Positions 8,560 through 17,475 of a stretch of 64,000 nucleotides of DNA are shown here, in pieces. Location: NCBI RefSeq assembly GCF_003716585.1, contig NZ_PTJO01000003.1, positions 567,554 through 631,553 on the forward strand. The letters run 5' to 3'. The notes below the pieces were generated by a model that saw only the letters and a program-made list of their open reading frames with translations, did not search any database and was not told the origin of the DNA. Positions within the stretch are counted from its first letter, which is position 1. Every line of letters begins with the position of its first letter. A program made the translations under genes and the position numbers. The DNA comes from Corynebacterium alimapuense (GTDB lineage: Bacteria > Actinomycetota > Actinomycetes > Mycobacteriales > Mycobacteriaceae).

Positions 8560-10179
8560 GTGAACATTTTCGTGGAGAACCCCCTACTGGCCCTTCTCGT
8601 CATTATGGCGTTGGGTTTGCTTCTTGGCCGTATTCGGATCTTCGGCTTCCAGCTGGGTGTAGCCGCAGTCCTTTTCGTGGGTCTGGTGATGGCCGCATTC
8701 GAGCCAAATATTCAGATCCCGCCACTGATCTACCTCGTTGGACTATCCCTATTCGTCTACACGATCGGGCTGGAAGCAGGCCATGATTTCTTCGCTACCT
8801 TCCGCTCAAAGGGGCTGCGCAACAATATCTTGGCCATTGGTATATTCACCGTGGTCACCATTTCTAGCTTCGGTCTCATCCGGCTTTTTTCCATCGATGG
8901 GGTTTCCGGCGCTGGACTATTTACCGGCGCGCTAACCAATACCCCGGCTATGGCTGCGGTCGTTGATGCACTGCCTTCCCTCATTGAGGATCCGGCATTA
9001 CTGCCGGAATATGAATCATTGCCGCTGGTGGCCTATTCCCTGACCTACCCGCTGGGCGTATTCATCGTGATTGTGACCATTGCGGTAGGCGCTAAGATCT
9101 TCCGAGTCGATCACCTCAAGGAAGCTGAAGACCACGGGGTGGCCGTCCACGAGCTCTACACTCGGCGCATCCGAGTGGACCGGGATGATCTGCATGCACT
9201 GGCCTCCTTGCCAGAAGAACTAGACCTGCAGGTCATCATCTCGCGCCTAGAGCGTGACGGTGAGCAGCGACTACCGGGTACCGGTGCGTGGGCCCAGCGA
9301 GGAGATATCCTCTCGGTGGTCGGCACTGAAGAAGAACTGGACCGAGCCGCCGAGCTCATCGGTGAGGCACTACCCGGCGATCCCTTCCACGGCCACGAGC
9401 TGGACTACCGGCGCATTTTCGTCTCCAACAATGATCTGGTCGGCATCCCGCTGGCGAAATTGCGCCCCCAGCTCTCCGGCATGCTGATCACTCGAGTGCG
9501 TCGTGGAGATCACGACTCCGTGGTTACCGGCGATACCATTCTTCAGCTCGGCGACCGAGTACGAGTGGTGGCAGCGCATAACCGAATGGGCAAGGTCACC
9601 CGACTCTTCGGCGACTCCTACCGCCGACTATCTGATGTCAACCTGCTGCCACTGATCGCCGGTATGACCATTGGTGTGGCCATCGGCATGATCGCGATTC
9701 CCCTACCTGGTGGCTCCGACCTCAAACTTGGTAGCGCGGGCGGCCCATTGGTCGTCGCACTGATTCTTGGCGCATTGGGACGGACCGGACCGATTGTCTG
9801 GCAGATTCCTTATGGCGCAAACTTGGCATTGCGCCAAATCGGCATCACGCTCTTCCTTGCAGCCATTGGCACCACTGCTGGAGCAGGCTTTCGTCAGGCG
9901 CTCTCAGATCCAGCTTCACTGACCATCATCGGTGTTGGTGCCATGATTACGGCCCTAATTTCGGTTCTTGTCTTGTTCGTTGGACATAAAGTGATGAAAC
10001 TCTCATTCGGAGAAACCGCAGGTATTCTCGCCGGAATGCAGACCCATCCGGCGGTCCTTAGCTACGTCTCGGACCTAACCAAAAACGAGCTGCCGTCAAT
10101 GGGCTACACATCGGTATATCCGGTGTCGATGGTGGCCAAGATCATTGCCGCACAGTTACTCCTATTCATGCTGATTTAG
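8560..10179 (+). CDS. AspT/YidE-family transporter with two TrkA-C domains
   Basis: Membrane protein of the aspartate:alanine exchanger (AspT/YidE/YbjL) family; the substrate cannot be told from sequence. The 539 residues show the family layout: about five N-terminal helices, a central cytoplasmic part of roughly residues 200-345 with two TrkA-C (RCK-C) domains (ELDLQVIISRLERDGEQRL and LVGIPLAKLRPQLSGMLITR), then about five C-terminal helices. The start is GTG at 8560. It is convergent with the RDD gene, whose end is only 16 bases away. Some Corynebacterium relatives of this family export dicarboxylates, so that is a possible role. Confidence 0.85.
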   Translation: MNIFVENPLLALLVIMALGLLLGRIRIFGFQLGVAAVLFVGLVMAAFEPNIQIPPLIYLVGLSLFVYTIGLEAGHDFFATFRSKGLRNNILAIGIFTVVTISSFGLIRLFSIDGVSGAGLFTGALTNTPAMAAVVDALPSLIEDPALLPEYESLPLVAYSLTYPLGVFIVIVTIAVGAKIFRVDHLKEAEDHGVAVHELYTRRIRVDRDDLHALASLPEELDLQVIISRLERDGEQRLPGTGAWAQRGDILSVVGTEEELDRAAELIGEALPGDPFHGHELDYRRIFVSNNDLVGIPLAKLRPQLSGMLITRVRRGDHDSVVTGDTILQLGDRVRVVAAHNRMGKVTRLFGDSYRRLSDVNLLPLIAGMTIGVAIGMIAIPLPGGSDLKLGSAGGPLVVALILGALGRTGPIVWQIPYGANLALRQIGITLFLAAIGTTAGAGFRQALSDPASLTIIGVGAMITALISVLVLFVGHKVMKLSFGETAGILAGMQTHPAVLSYVSDLTKNELPSMGYTSVYPVSMVAKIIAAQLLLFMLI

Positions 10180-10195
10180 CGCCCATCGGCCGTCA

Positions 10196-10672
10196 TTAAC
10201 CGCGAATCACGGCCGTACCGGTAGCGCGATCGTGCAAACCTCGACCATCAGCATCAACCATTGCTGCTGGGAGAATAAAGGCGGTCAGCAACGTACGTAC
10301 GATTGCGCGACGCAGCCCCACTTTGGCGCCACCAACATCGACCCTGGCAATGCCCATGCCTAGCAGCATATGGCCCGGAGTCCGGGAAAATAGCCAACCT
10401 GTGACGATGCCAAGAATTGCCCAAAAAATAAGCGTCACCGTCGGGGTCGAACCCAAGACATCGGTAACCTGAACGAAGGCGATGGCAGCCATCCAGCTCA
10501 TGACCCAGTCAATGGTCACTCCCCCGGCACGCCTAGCCACGGTGGCTAGGGAGTTTGGGCCAGAGGCCGGTAGCCCCAACTTTTCTCCAGGCCACCTGCC
10601 GGGGGATAGTTCATCGTCATGTTCACCGGGGATCTGCGGGCCGTCGAGCCAGCTGCGCTTAGAGGAAGCCAT
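10196..10672 (-). CDS. RDD family membrane protein
   Basis: Small membrane protein of 158 residues. After a 45-residue soluble N-terminus comes an RDD domain with about three helices; the Arg and Asp of the motif are visible in RRAGGVTIDW, and the conserved TPGHMLLG segment follows. It sits beside glnA, as Rv2219A does in M. tuberculosis. Function is unknown; some RDD proteins have been linked to ion transport. It is divergent from glnA. Confidence 0.82.
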   Translation of the reverse strand: MASSKRSWLDGPQIPGEHDDELSPGRWPGEKLGLPASGPNSLATVARRAGGVTIDWVMSWMAAIAFVQVTDVLGSTPTVTLIFWAILGIVTGWLFSRTPGHMLLGMGIARVDVGGAKVGLRRAIVRTLLTAFILPAAMVDADGRGLHDRATGTAVIRG

Positions 10673-10827
10673 GCCAGACAGCCTAGCGGGGGCACTGACT
10701 GCTCCAGAGTCGACTCGCAGACTACCTCAAGTGGCAATTGATTCTGTCGATCGACTAATATTAATTCTAGACCCGATGTAGAATGGGTTATTGTCCGACC
10801 TACTTGCCAAACCCACTAGGAGCGACC

Positions 10828-12264
10828 ATGGCCTTCCAGTCCATCGCCGAAGTAGTCAAATTCATTAAAGACGAGGATGTTGAGTTCGTCGACATCCGAT
10901 TCACTGACGTACCCGGCATCGAGCAGCACTTCACCATCCCCGCCGCAATGTTCGATGAGGAGGCTGCCGAAGAGGGTCTGGCGTTTGACGGATCATCAAT
11001 CCGTGGGTTCACCACCATCGAAGAATCCGACATGAACCTCCTGCCGGATATTGCAACTGCGAAGCTTGATCCCTTCCGCAAGGCCAAGACGCTGAACATT
11101 AAGTTCTTCGTTCACGACCCCTTCACCCGCGAGCCTTTCTCTCGTGACCCCCGCAACGTTGCCCGCAAGGCGGAGGAGTACCTGACCTCCACCGGCATCG
11201 CTGACACTTGCTTCTTCGGCGCCGAGGCTGAGTTCTACCTCTTCGACTCCGTTCGCTACTCCGCAGAAACCAACGCTGGCTTCTACGAGGTCGACTCGGA
11301 CGAAGGCTGGTGGAACCGTGGTTCCGCAACCAACGTCGATGGCACCCCCAACTTGGGTTACAAGACCCGCATGAAGGGCGGCTACTTCCCGGTCCCGCCG
11401 TATGACGGCACCGTCGAGACCCGCGACGCGATGGCTCGCCACCTGGCTAACTCGGGCTTCGACATCGAGCGCTTCCACCACGAGGTGGGCACCGGCGGCC
11501 AGCAGGAAATCAACTACAAGTTCAATACCCTGCTGCACGCTGCTGATGATCTGCAGTCCTTCAAGTACATCGTTAAGAACACGGCAGTCGCTCACGGCAA
11601 GACCGCGACTTTCATGCCCAAGCCCCTCGCAGGCGACAACGGTTCGGGCATGCACGCCCACCAGTCCCTGTGGAAGGACGGCAAGCCGCTATTCCACGAT
11701 GAGTCCGGCTACGCTGGCCTCTCGGACATGGCTCGCTACTACATCGGCGGCATCCTGCACCACGCCGGCGCTGTCTTGGCGTTCACCAACCCGACGCTGA
11801 ACTCCTACCACCGCCTGGTCCCCGGCTTCGAAGCCCCGATCAACCTGGTTTACTCGCAGCGTAACCGCTCGGCCGCTGTGCGTATCCCGATCACCGGCGC
11901 TAACCCGAAGGCCAAGCGCATCGAGTTCCGCGCACCGGACCCCTCAGGTAACCCGTACTTCGGCTTCGCTGCCATGATGCTTGCCGGTATCGACGGCATC
12001 AAGAACCGCATCGAGCCGCACGCACCGGTGGACAAGGACCTCTACGAGCTCCCGCCGGAGGAGGCTGCCTCCATCCCGCAGGCACCGGTTTCCTTGGAAG
12101 CTTCCCTGGCTGCACTGCAGGAAGACTCCGAGTTCCTGACCGAAGGCGATGTCTTCACCGAGGATCTCATCGAGGCTTACGTTCGGATCAAGCACGACAA
12201 CGAGATCACCCCGAGCCGTCTGCGCCCGACCCCGCTCGAGTTCGAAATGTACTACGACTGCTAA
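10828..12264 (+). CDS. glnA: Glutamine synthetase type I
   Basis: Makes glutamine from glutamate, ammonia and ATP as a dodecamer. The 478-residue protein carries standard GS-I motifs: DGSSIRGF, the EAEFYLFD metal-binding segment, [15 protein letters not shown], and [20 protein letters not shown]. The adenylylation site is present as DLYELPPEE near residue 405, so it should be controlled by GlnE encoded at 29126-32233. The ATG at 10828 is chosen over an in-frame upstream codon (10783) because it follows TAGGAG and gives the normal N-terminus MAFQSI. A possible -10 TAGAAT lies at 10779-10784. A strong terminator follows. Confidence 0.97.
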   Translation: MAFQSIAEVVKFIKDEDVEFVDIRFTDVPGIEQHFTIPAAMFDEEAAEEGLAFDGSSIRGFTTIEESDMNLLPDIATAKLDPFRKAKTLNIKFFVHDPFTREPFSRDPRNVARKAEEYLTSTGIADTCFFGAEAEFYLFDSVRYSAETNAGFYEVDSDEGWWNRGSATNVDGTPNLGYKTRMKGGYFPVPPYDGTVETRDAMARHLANSGFDIERFHHEVGTGGQQEINYKFNTLLHAADDLQSFKYIVKNTAVAHGKTATFMPKPLAGDNGSGMHAHQSLWKDGKPLFHDESGYAGLSDMARYYIGGILHHAGAVLAFTNPTLNSYHRLVPGFEAPINLVYSQRNRSAAVRIPITGANPKAKRIEFRAPDPSGNPYFGFAAMMLAGIDGIKNRIEPHAPVDKDLYELPPEEAASIPQAPVSLEASLAALQEDSEFLTEGDVFTEDLIEAYVRIKHDNEITPSRLRPTPLEFEMYYDC

Positions 12265-12307
12265 TCAGTCCGCTTCACTCGAGGCTTCCTCAGCTCGCTT
12301 GAAGTAA

Positions 12308-12347
12308 CAAAAGCCGCCCACTCCCTTTCGGGATGGGCGGCTTTTTC
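12308..12347 (+). terminator. Rho-independent terminator after glnA
   Basis: GC-rich stem AAGCCGCCCA (12311-12320) pairing with TGGGCGGCTT, loop around CCTTTCGGGA, ending in a run of T. It is also close to the 3' end of the convergent FMN reductase gene. Confidence 0.92.
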
Positions 12348-12370
12348 GTTGTCTCTCTTAATTTTAAGAG

Positions 12371-12919
12371 TTAAGCAGATACTTTGGCCAACTCACGATC
12401 CAGCTCATTTGCCATGATGTTGATCCACTCTTTGCCTTGCTGGCCTGGGACAAACTGACGCGCGGGAAAGTGCTCAGCAAAGCTAAAAGCAGCTTGGGTT
12501 GGTACCGCAATCATGCCGACACCGCTGACAATGTCACGCCAGTGCGACACTGCTCGCTGAGCGCCAGCACCACCATATCCAATGAAGCCAACCGGCTTTT
12601 TGGTCCATTCTTTAAAGAGCAGATCGAAGGCGTTCTTCATGAACCCTGGTACCGAAGCGTTGTGCTCGGAAGTCACGAAAATGAAGGCATCGTAGCCACC
12701 GACGGTCTCCGCCCACTGCTGGGTTTTGGGGTCAGAGTACTCCCCCTCGACCATCCGTGGCGGGATTCCGGCAACCGGAACGAGGTCGTGTTTTGCTAGG
12801 TCGAGAAGCTCATAATCGTGACCATCGTTTCTAGAAGCGAGCTGATCAAGCGCCCACTCCCCCACTGCGATGCCAGCTCTTCCCTCACGGATGGATCCTA
12901 CGAATACGGCGATCTTCAT
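12371..12919 (-). CDS. NADPH-dependent FMN reductase-like flavoprotein
   Basis: Flavodoxin-fold reductase of the NADPH-dependent FMN reductase family, 182 residues. Visible features are the N-terminal strand and phosphate-binding loop (AVFVGSIREGRAG) and the central FVTSEHNASVPGFMKNAFD segment, typical of chromate/quinone reductase-like members. AAGGAG precedes the ATG by 8 bases. The gene is alone on the minus strand between glnA and the metal transporter. The physiological acceptor cannot be inferred. Confidence 0.85.
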   Translation of the reverse strand: MKIAVFVGSIREGRAGIAVGEWALDQLASRNDGHDYELLDLAKHDLVPVAGIPPRMVEGEYSDPKTQQWAETVGGYDAFIFVTSEHNASVPGFMKNAFDLLFKEWTKKPVGFIGYGGAGAQRAVSHWRDIVSGVGMIAVPTQAAFSFAEHFPARQFVPGQQGKEWINIMANELDRELAKVSA

Positions 12920-13061
12920 TCCAGTCTCCTTGGTGCAGCAATTGTTGAAGTCTTGACGCTCATCTTTATGTGATACATCAACAATATAGGCCCCGGAGAG
13001 GCACCTGACAAACCGCGCAGTCGTAGAAGACTAGAATCGGCTAGCTACAGCCACGGACAAT

Positions 13062-13832
13062 TCAGCACGCTCGGTGCGGATCGTCCACGATCAAACCGGT
13101 CGTTTCATGCAATCCACCAAGGTTATAAGCAGCTCGAAGGTTGGCGTCGGTCAACACCTTCTCCGGAGCACCAAAAGCGACTACCCGGTTGGACATCAAC
13201 ACGACGTGATCAGCCGCCCGCGCTTCATCCAGGTCATGTGTGGTGTGGACAACGGTTCGCCCAGCATCGGTCTCATCGTGAATAATCTCATCGATAGTCC
13301 GCGCAGAGACGATATCCAAGCCGGTCAGCGGCTCATCAAGAAGCAAAACATCATGATCTTGAGCCAGACCTTGAGCAACGTAGACTCGCTGACGCTGTCC
13401 CCCAGAGAGCTCATCGAGATGTCGCTTCGACAGATCAGTCACAGCAAGGCGGTCCATGACGGCGTCGATACGCTCGCGATCAGATGCCCCGAACCGACCA
13501 AACCAGCCGCGGGAGGGATAACGGCCCATACCGACGATCTCCCTGACCGACAACGGGATGCCCTGTGGATAGGCCACCGATTGCATCACGTAGCTCATCC
13601 GTGACTTTGAATCAGCGGGACTGCCACCTAGCACTTGAAAGCTACCGCTTTGTGCTTGAATTAGCCCGGCAAGAGCATGGAGGACTGTAGATTTTCCCGA
13701 ACCATTCGGACCAATAATGGCAGTGAGCCTGCCAACGGGGATATCTAGATCCGACGAATCCACGGCGGTATTACCGTCATAGGCGAGAGTAAAATTCCGG
13801 GCTACTGCAAAATTCTGCACCGAATCGGTCAT
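13062..13832 (-). CDS. Metal ABC transporter ATP-binding protein
   Basis: ATPase of a zinc/manganese-type ABC importer. The 256 residues have Walker A GPNGSGKS, signature LSGGQRQR, Walker B VLLLDEP and the switch histidine in VHTTHDLDEA. It is the last gene of a three-gene minus-strand operon: lipoprotein (14704-15912), permease (13829-14686), ATPase. Its ATG overlaps the permease stop by 4 bases, which indicates translational coupling. Confidence 0.92.
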   Translation of the reverse strand: MTDSVQNFAVARNFTLAYDGNTAVDSSDLDIPVGRLTAIIGPNGSGKSTVLHALAGLIQAQSGSFQVLGGSPADSKSRMSYVMQSVAYPQGIPLSVREIVGMGRYPSRGWFGRFGASDRERIDAVMDRLAVTDLSKRHLDELSGGQRQRVYVAQGLAQDHDVLLLDEPLTGLDIVSARTIDEIIHDETDAGRTVVHTTHDLDEARAADHVVLMSNRVVAFGAPEKVLTDANLRAAYNLGGLHETTGLIVDDPHRAC

Positions 13833-14686
13833 GCCACAGCCTCCTCGGCATTACGAGCTCGCGCCCGCTGACGGCGTCGAATATGGCGAATCTCCATGGT
13901 TACCAGGAACGCCGCAATCGGCACCAAAGCCATGGTGGCAGCAGCAGCAGTACCTAGGTGATAGCTCAAGACCAAACCAATAACCACTGAGATAGCTCCG
14001 ATAAACGCGGAGATGACAATCATCATCGGAATTGAACGCGCCACCAGTGCTGCGGTAGCCGGCGGGGCCACCAGCAGACTAAAGACCAACATGGTGCCCA
14101 CCGCTTGAAAGCTACCAATCACAGAGGTGGCAATAAGCACGAGCAGCAGGCCATGAGTCAGGCCTGGACGCATCCCAAGTGATTCAGCTTTGACAGAAGA
14201 AAAGGTCAGCGCCAATAGCGGGCGGTAGAGCAATAATGAACCAACGATGACAACCACTGCTAGCACCGCTTGCTGCTGGATAGCAGACCACGACACTCCC
14301 AGTGCGTCACCGAAGAGAATCCCTGTCAACGAACCTGTATATGAGCTGGACTTAGAGATAATCACCACGCCCAAGGCCAACATGCCGACGAACAACAGGC
14401 CGATAGCAGTATCTTCTTTTAGATCAGTGTGCCGATGGATCACTTCCACCGCGGCCACCATTACCGCAGCGGCGACAGCCGCACCCAGAATTGGGTTGAA
14501 GTCGAATACGACTGCCGCGGCGATGCCAGGCAGCACTCCGTGCACGAAAGCATCACCAAAAAAGCTCATTCCCCGCAGGACCAGCCAGACGCCAACCGTG
14601 GCACTCATCACCGCAGCGATGAGCCCACCGATGAGCGCGCGCTGCTGAAAGCCCAGCAGGAAAGGTTCTATCCACCAATCAATCAC
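13829..14686 (-). CDS. Metal ABC transporter permease (ABC-3 family)
   Basis: Integral membrane subunit of the metal importer, 285 residues with about eight hydrophobic helices, ending in a short Arg-rich tail (RHIRRRQRARAR). MSFFGDAFVHGVLPGIA is the characteristic N-terminal ABC-3 segment. The start is GTG at 14686, 17 bases after the lipoprotein gene. The metal is probably zinc or manganese; the sequence alone does not decide. Confidence 0.9.
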   Translation of the reverse strand: MIDWWIEPFLLGFQQRALIGGLIAAVMSATVGVWLVLRGMSFFGDAFVHGVLPGIAAAVVFDFNPILGAAVAAAVMVAAVEVIHRHTDLKEDTAIGLLFVGMLALGVVIISKSSSYTGSLTGILFGDALGVSWSAIQQQAVLAVVVIVGSLLLYRPLLALTFSSVKAESLGMRPGLTHGLLLVLIATSVIGSFQAVGTMLVFSLLVAPPATAALVARSIPMMIVISAFIGAISVVIGLVLSYHLGTAAAATMALVPIAAFLVTMEIRHIRRRQRARARNAEEAVA

Positions 14687-14703
14687 GTGTTAAATCTAGT
14701 CTT

Positions 14704-15912
14704 CTAGGTCAGAGCTTCAACAATGAGTCGGGAGTTTTCCCGCATCATGCCTTGGTAATCCTCTGCAGCGGAGCCTTCTTCCCCGACCGAACCGACATAG
14801 AGCGGGACAACCTGAACGTCCTCGCCTACCTCAGCAGCCAGTGCTTCTACCACGCTCTGATTGACGGCAGTGTTGGAGAAGATAGCAGGGACACCGCTCT
14901 CGCTGATGACACCTGCCAGCTCTGCCAGTTCCTGGGAGGAAGCCTCAGCCTCAGTGGAACCACCGGGGACTACGACACCAATAATGTCGAAATCATAAGC
15001 CTCAGCGAAGTAACCGAAAGCGTCATGGTCGGTGACCAAGATGCGATCCTGCTCCGGAACCACCGAGAGGGTTTCAATCAATTCTGCGTTGAGATCATCA
15101 AGCTCGTCGCGGACCTCAATGCCACAATCTGCCCAAGTATCATCACCAGAGCTATCGGCTACCTGCTGACCGATGAGCTCTGCGGCAACAGCCATACGGC
15201 TAGCGTCCAACCAGAAGTGGGGATCATACTCACCGTGGTCGTGGTCGTGGTCGTGATCGGAGTGATCTTCTTCAACCTCGGTGCCGTGGTCGTGGTCGGA
15301 GTGATCTTCTTCAACCTCGGTGCCGTGGTCGTGGTCGGAGTGATCTTCTTCAACCTCGGTGCCGTGGTCGTGATCGGAGTGATCTTCTTCAACCTCGGTG
15401 CCGGCTTCGGCCTCGTGGTCGTGGTCGGAGTGATCTTCTTCAACCTCGGTGCCGTGGTCGTGGTCGGAGTGATCTTCTTCAACCTCGGTGCCGTGGTCGT
15501 GGTCGGAGTGGTCTTCTTCAGACTCGCCGAAAGGCAAAGGATCGATCTCAGGGGCTACTTCGAGCACCTCTGCCCCATCAGCACGAGCTTGATCCAAAGA
15601 TGCTTCTAGTCCACTTTCAAGGCTCAGACCGTTAGCAATGACCAAGTCAGCATTCACCATCTCAGCAACTTGAGCAGATGAAGGAGAAAAGTCATGCGGG
15701 TCCGCACCGACGGGAAGCAAGGTGCTTGATTCACCACCGGCACAAGTAGCAATCTGGTCAGAAATACTGCCCAGCTGAGTGGTCGTAGCCACCAATGAAA
15801 CAGTTCCATCCGCAGAAGTGGACACAGAATCAGTATCTGAATCTGCCGATGAACATGCCCCCAAAGTAAGACTGCTGACTGCGATAATGCCGAGAATAGC
15901 GGTGATCCGCAT
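14704..15912 (-). CDS. Metal-binding lipoprotein (ZnuA/SitA type) with expanded His/Asp repeat
   Basis: Substrate-binding component of the metal ABC importer, anchored outside the membrane. The 402 residues begin with a lipoprotein signal ending LTLGAC. Cluster A-1 metal-ligand regions are visible: GADPHDFSPS, EYDPHFWLD and VTDHDAFGYF. Between the first two lies a long loop of seven EEDHSDHDH units, much longer than the usual His-rich loop of zinc-binding members, which points to zinc. AAGGAG precedes the ATG. A near-palindromic 23-bp element lies 28 bases upstream and may bind a metal regulator. The PhnA-like zinc ribbon gene is divergent. Confidence 0.92.
   Translation of the reverse strand: MRITAILGIIAVSSLTLGACSSADSDTDSVSTSADGTVSLVATTTQLGSISDQIATCAGGESSTLLPVGADPHDFSPSSAQVAEMVNADLVIANGLSLESGLEASLDQARADGAEVLEVAPEIDPLPFGESEEDHSDHDHGTEVEEDHSDHDHGTEVEEDHSDHDHEAEAGTEVEEDHSDHDHGTEVEEDHSDHDHGTEVEEDHSDHDHGTEVEEDHSDHDHDHDHGEYDPHFWLDASRMAVAAELIGQQVADSSGDDTWADCGIEVRDELDDLNAELIETLSVVPEQDRILVTDHDAFGYFAEAYDFDIIGVVVPGGSTEAEASSQELAELAGVISESGVPAIFSNTAVNQSVVEALAAEVGEDVQVVPLYVGSVGEEGSAAEDYQGMMRENSRLIVEALT
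15247..15531 (-). repeat. Seven-copy 39-bp tandem repeat coding for His/Asp-rich units
   Basis: Copies at 15247-15285, 15286-15324, 15325-15363, 15364-15402, 15415-15453, 15454-15492 and 15493-15531. A 12-base insert coding for EAEA separates the fourth and fifth. Each copy encodes 13 residues (GTEVEEDHSDHDH or close). Copies are nearly identical except the last (15493-15531), which holds several substitutions. The array keeps frame on both strands and so creates a long false ORF on the plus strand. Confidence 0.95.
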
Positions 15913-15940
15913 ATGGAGACTCCTTCAAGTCACGACCATG

Positions 15941-15963
15941 TTATTGAAATCAGTTTGCAATAA
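15941..15963. promoter_or_regulatory. 23-bp palindromic candidate operator (Zur-like)
   Basis: Dyad centred on 15952: TTATTG at one end, CAATAA at the other, with inner halves AAATC and GTTTG; only two base pairs of the dyad mismatch. It lies 28 bases upstream of the metal lipoprotein ATG and 72 bases from the divergent zinc ribbon gene. The TTGAAA...TTTGCAA core resembles AT-rich Zur boxes of actinobacteria. Which regulator binds is inference. Confidence 0.5.
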
Positions 15964-16035
15964 TATCAGTAGTCGTCCGACTTTGCCAGCCCAATTGCCT
16001 GGCAATCTACAAACACCGACAACCACAATGGCAAT

Positions 16036-16413
16036 ATGAGAGCCATGAGCAGAGCAACCGAGAACCCATTACTGCCCCCGTGTCCGGAGTGCGGTGGAGA
16101 CTGCACCTATGAGATGGACCCTTACCTGGTGTGCCCTGAATGTGCCTACGAGTGGATCAACGAACCTTCCGGCGACCAAGGTTCAGACGTCGCCGATGAG
16201 ATTCGAGACTCAGTCGGCAACATCCTCAACGATGGCGACACCGTCACGGTAGCCAAGACGCTCAAAGTCAAGGGTGCCAGCCAGCCCATCAAGGCCGGCA
16301 CCAAAGTTCGGAATATCCGGCTGGTACAAGGAGTCGGCGATCATGACATTGATTGCAAGATTGACGGCTTCGGCGCGATGCAATTGAAATCCAGTGTGGT
16401 TAAGAAAGCCTAA
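16036..16413 (+). CDS. PhnA/YjdM-like zinc ribbon protein
   Basis: Small cytosolic protein of 125 residues. The N-terminal zinc ribbon has two CxxC pairs (PPCPECGGDC and LVCPECAYEW), and the C-terminal PhnA domain contains GDTVTVAKTLKVKG. The family was named for alkylphosphonate genes of E. coli, but no phosphonate pathway is visible here and the role is unknown. ATG 16036 and ATG 16045 are both possible starts; neither has a clear ribosome site. It is divergent from the metal importer with the palindrome between them. A hypothetical gene follows without spacing. Confidence 0.85.
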   Translation: MRAMSRATENPLLPPCPECGGDCTYEMDPYLVCPECAYEWINEPSGDQGSDVADEIRDSVGNILNDGDTVTVAKTLKVKGASQPIKAGTKVRNIRLVQGVGDHDIDCKIDGFGAMQLKSSVVKKA

Positions 16414-16848
16414 GTGCAGAGATTCTTTTTCACTTTGGTCGAGATTGAGCACCCAGCTGATCTGCCTGCACTCCGGTCGGTTTTAGCACGACACCATCTC
16501 CAACCTGGCAGGCAGGACCCGCTGCTATATGGACCTTCGGGACAGTTGCCGATAATCGGAGGTGAGCCCACAGCCATCGAGATATCTTGGCTCGGCGAAG
16601 GCGCAGTCGCCTGCTACGGCCAAGTTCACTCAATTACGGCAAATCCTGAGCAATGTCAGCTGCTCTTTGAACTCGCGTCTCAGGGCTGCTTAGTCCTCGG
16701 TAGTGAGCCTGGCCCACCGCATGTGATCATCTGTGGCGGAACCCATTTGCCTGACGTTGTCATCGATGACACTCTCCCTCCGGAGTGGGAGACAGTCTGC
16801 TTCATTGACTCCCCTGGTCAGCTCCACCAACTCTTCCACCAAAGCTAA
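16414..16848 (+). CDS. Hypothetical protein, coupled to PhnA-like gene
   Basis: Not recognised. The 144-residue frame starts with GTG immediately after the TAA of the preceding gene, so it is probably translated by coupling. It is soluble and mildly acidic, without signal peptide, membrane segment or cysteine motif. It begins MQRFFFTLVEIEHPADLPAL and ends in a His/Gln-rich tail LHQLFHQS. No overlapping alternative frame is better. The weak inverted repeat TGCGCC / GGCGCA just downstream (16851-16876) may end the transcript. Confidence 0.6.
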   Translation: MQRFFFTLVEIEHPADLPALRSVLARHHLQPGRQDPLLYGPSGQLPIIGGEPTAIEISWLGEGAVACYGQVHSITANPEQCQLLFELASQGCLVLGSEPGPPHVIICGGTHLPDVVIDDTLPPEWETVCFIDSPGQLHQLFHQS

Positions 16849-16903
16849 TTTGCGCCCCGACATCCTAAAAGGCGCACTCCTCGCCTAAGCCACTACGCTC
16901 GCA

Positions 16904-17434
16904 TCAGAGTTCGCGTTTGCGATAACCCATCCGAGGCCGATAACCCATAGGGTGCTTGAGCTGGGCGGCTGCATCCGAGATAACCATCCGGAATCGCGGA
17001 TTAATCTTCGGCAACTTGGAGATCTCAAACCACCCAACGTCCGTCGATTCATCATCACCGACAATTGGATCGGTGTCTCCGACCACGGATAAACGCATAG
17101 CGGTATCCATATAGGAGGCGATGTCGCCGTTCGGGTACGTCACCGGACCGACTTGGCCGACTCCTAAAAGTGCCACAGCTTGAGTATTGATGCCGGTCTC
17201 TTCTAACACCTCTCGGACAGCAGTTTCTTGAGGATCTTCGCCTGGCTCGCAGATCCCACAAACTGGGGTCCACTGCCCATTGTCTGCGCGCTTAACTAGC
17301 AACACTTCCGGCACGGTCCAGATTGGAGCCCCTGGCGGTACCTCACGCATGACAACTGCTGTCACACCTGGAAGCCACAACGGTGAATGTCCGATCTTTT
17401 CTCGGAGAGAAACGATGAATTCTGGGGTTGGCAC
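16904..17434 (-). CDS. Nudix hydrolase
   Basis: Pyrophosphohydrolase of the Nudix superfamily, 176 residues. The Nudix box is complete in GICEPGEDPQETAVREVLEE with TG following, matching GX5EX7REUXEEXGU. Upstream QWTPVCG and the LLVKRADNG strand are typical. The start is GTG at 17434 behind AAAGGA. The substrate cannot be predicted; members of this subgroup act on nucleoside diphosphate derivatives. It is downstream of the serine protease gene on the same strand with a 41-base gap. Confidence 0.9.
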   Translation of the reverse strand: MPTPEFIVSLREKIGHSPLWLPGVTAVVMREVPPGAPIWTVPEVLLVKRADNGQWTPVCGICEPGEDPQETAVREVLEETGINTQAVALLGVGQVGPVTYPNGDIASYMDTAMRLSVVGDTDPIVGDDESTDVGWFEISKLPKINPRFRMVISDAAAQLKHPMGYRPRMGYRKREL

Positions 17435-17475
17435 GCGTGGTGTCCTTTCTTACTGGGAAAAACCCAGCTTAAGCA

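Noticed and set aside
8436-8786. 116-codon plus-strand ORF across the terminator and start of the AspT-type gene
   Set aside because: It runs through a terminator hairpin and overlaps two well-supported genes in another frame.
15229-15531. CRISPR-like array because of regular repeats
   Set aside because: Units are contiguous without spacers, are coding, and lie inside a lipoprotein gene.
14752-15609. 285-codon ORF on the plus strand opposite the metal lipoprotein gene, with a repetitive hydrophobic product
   Set aside because: It is the mirror of the 39-bp repeat array, which keeps both strands open. The minus-strand gene has a signal peptide, metal ligands and operon partners; this one has no ribosome site.
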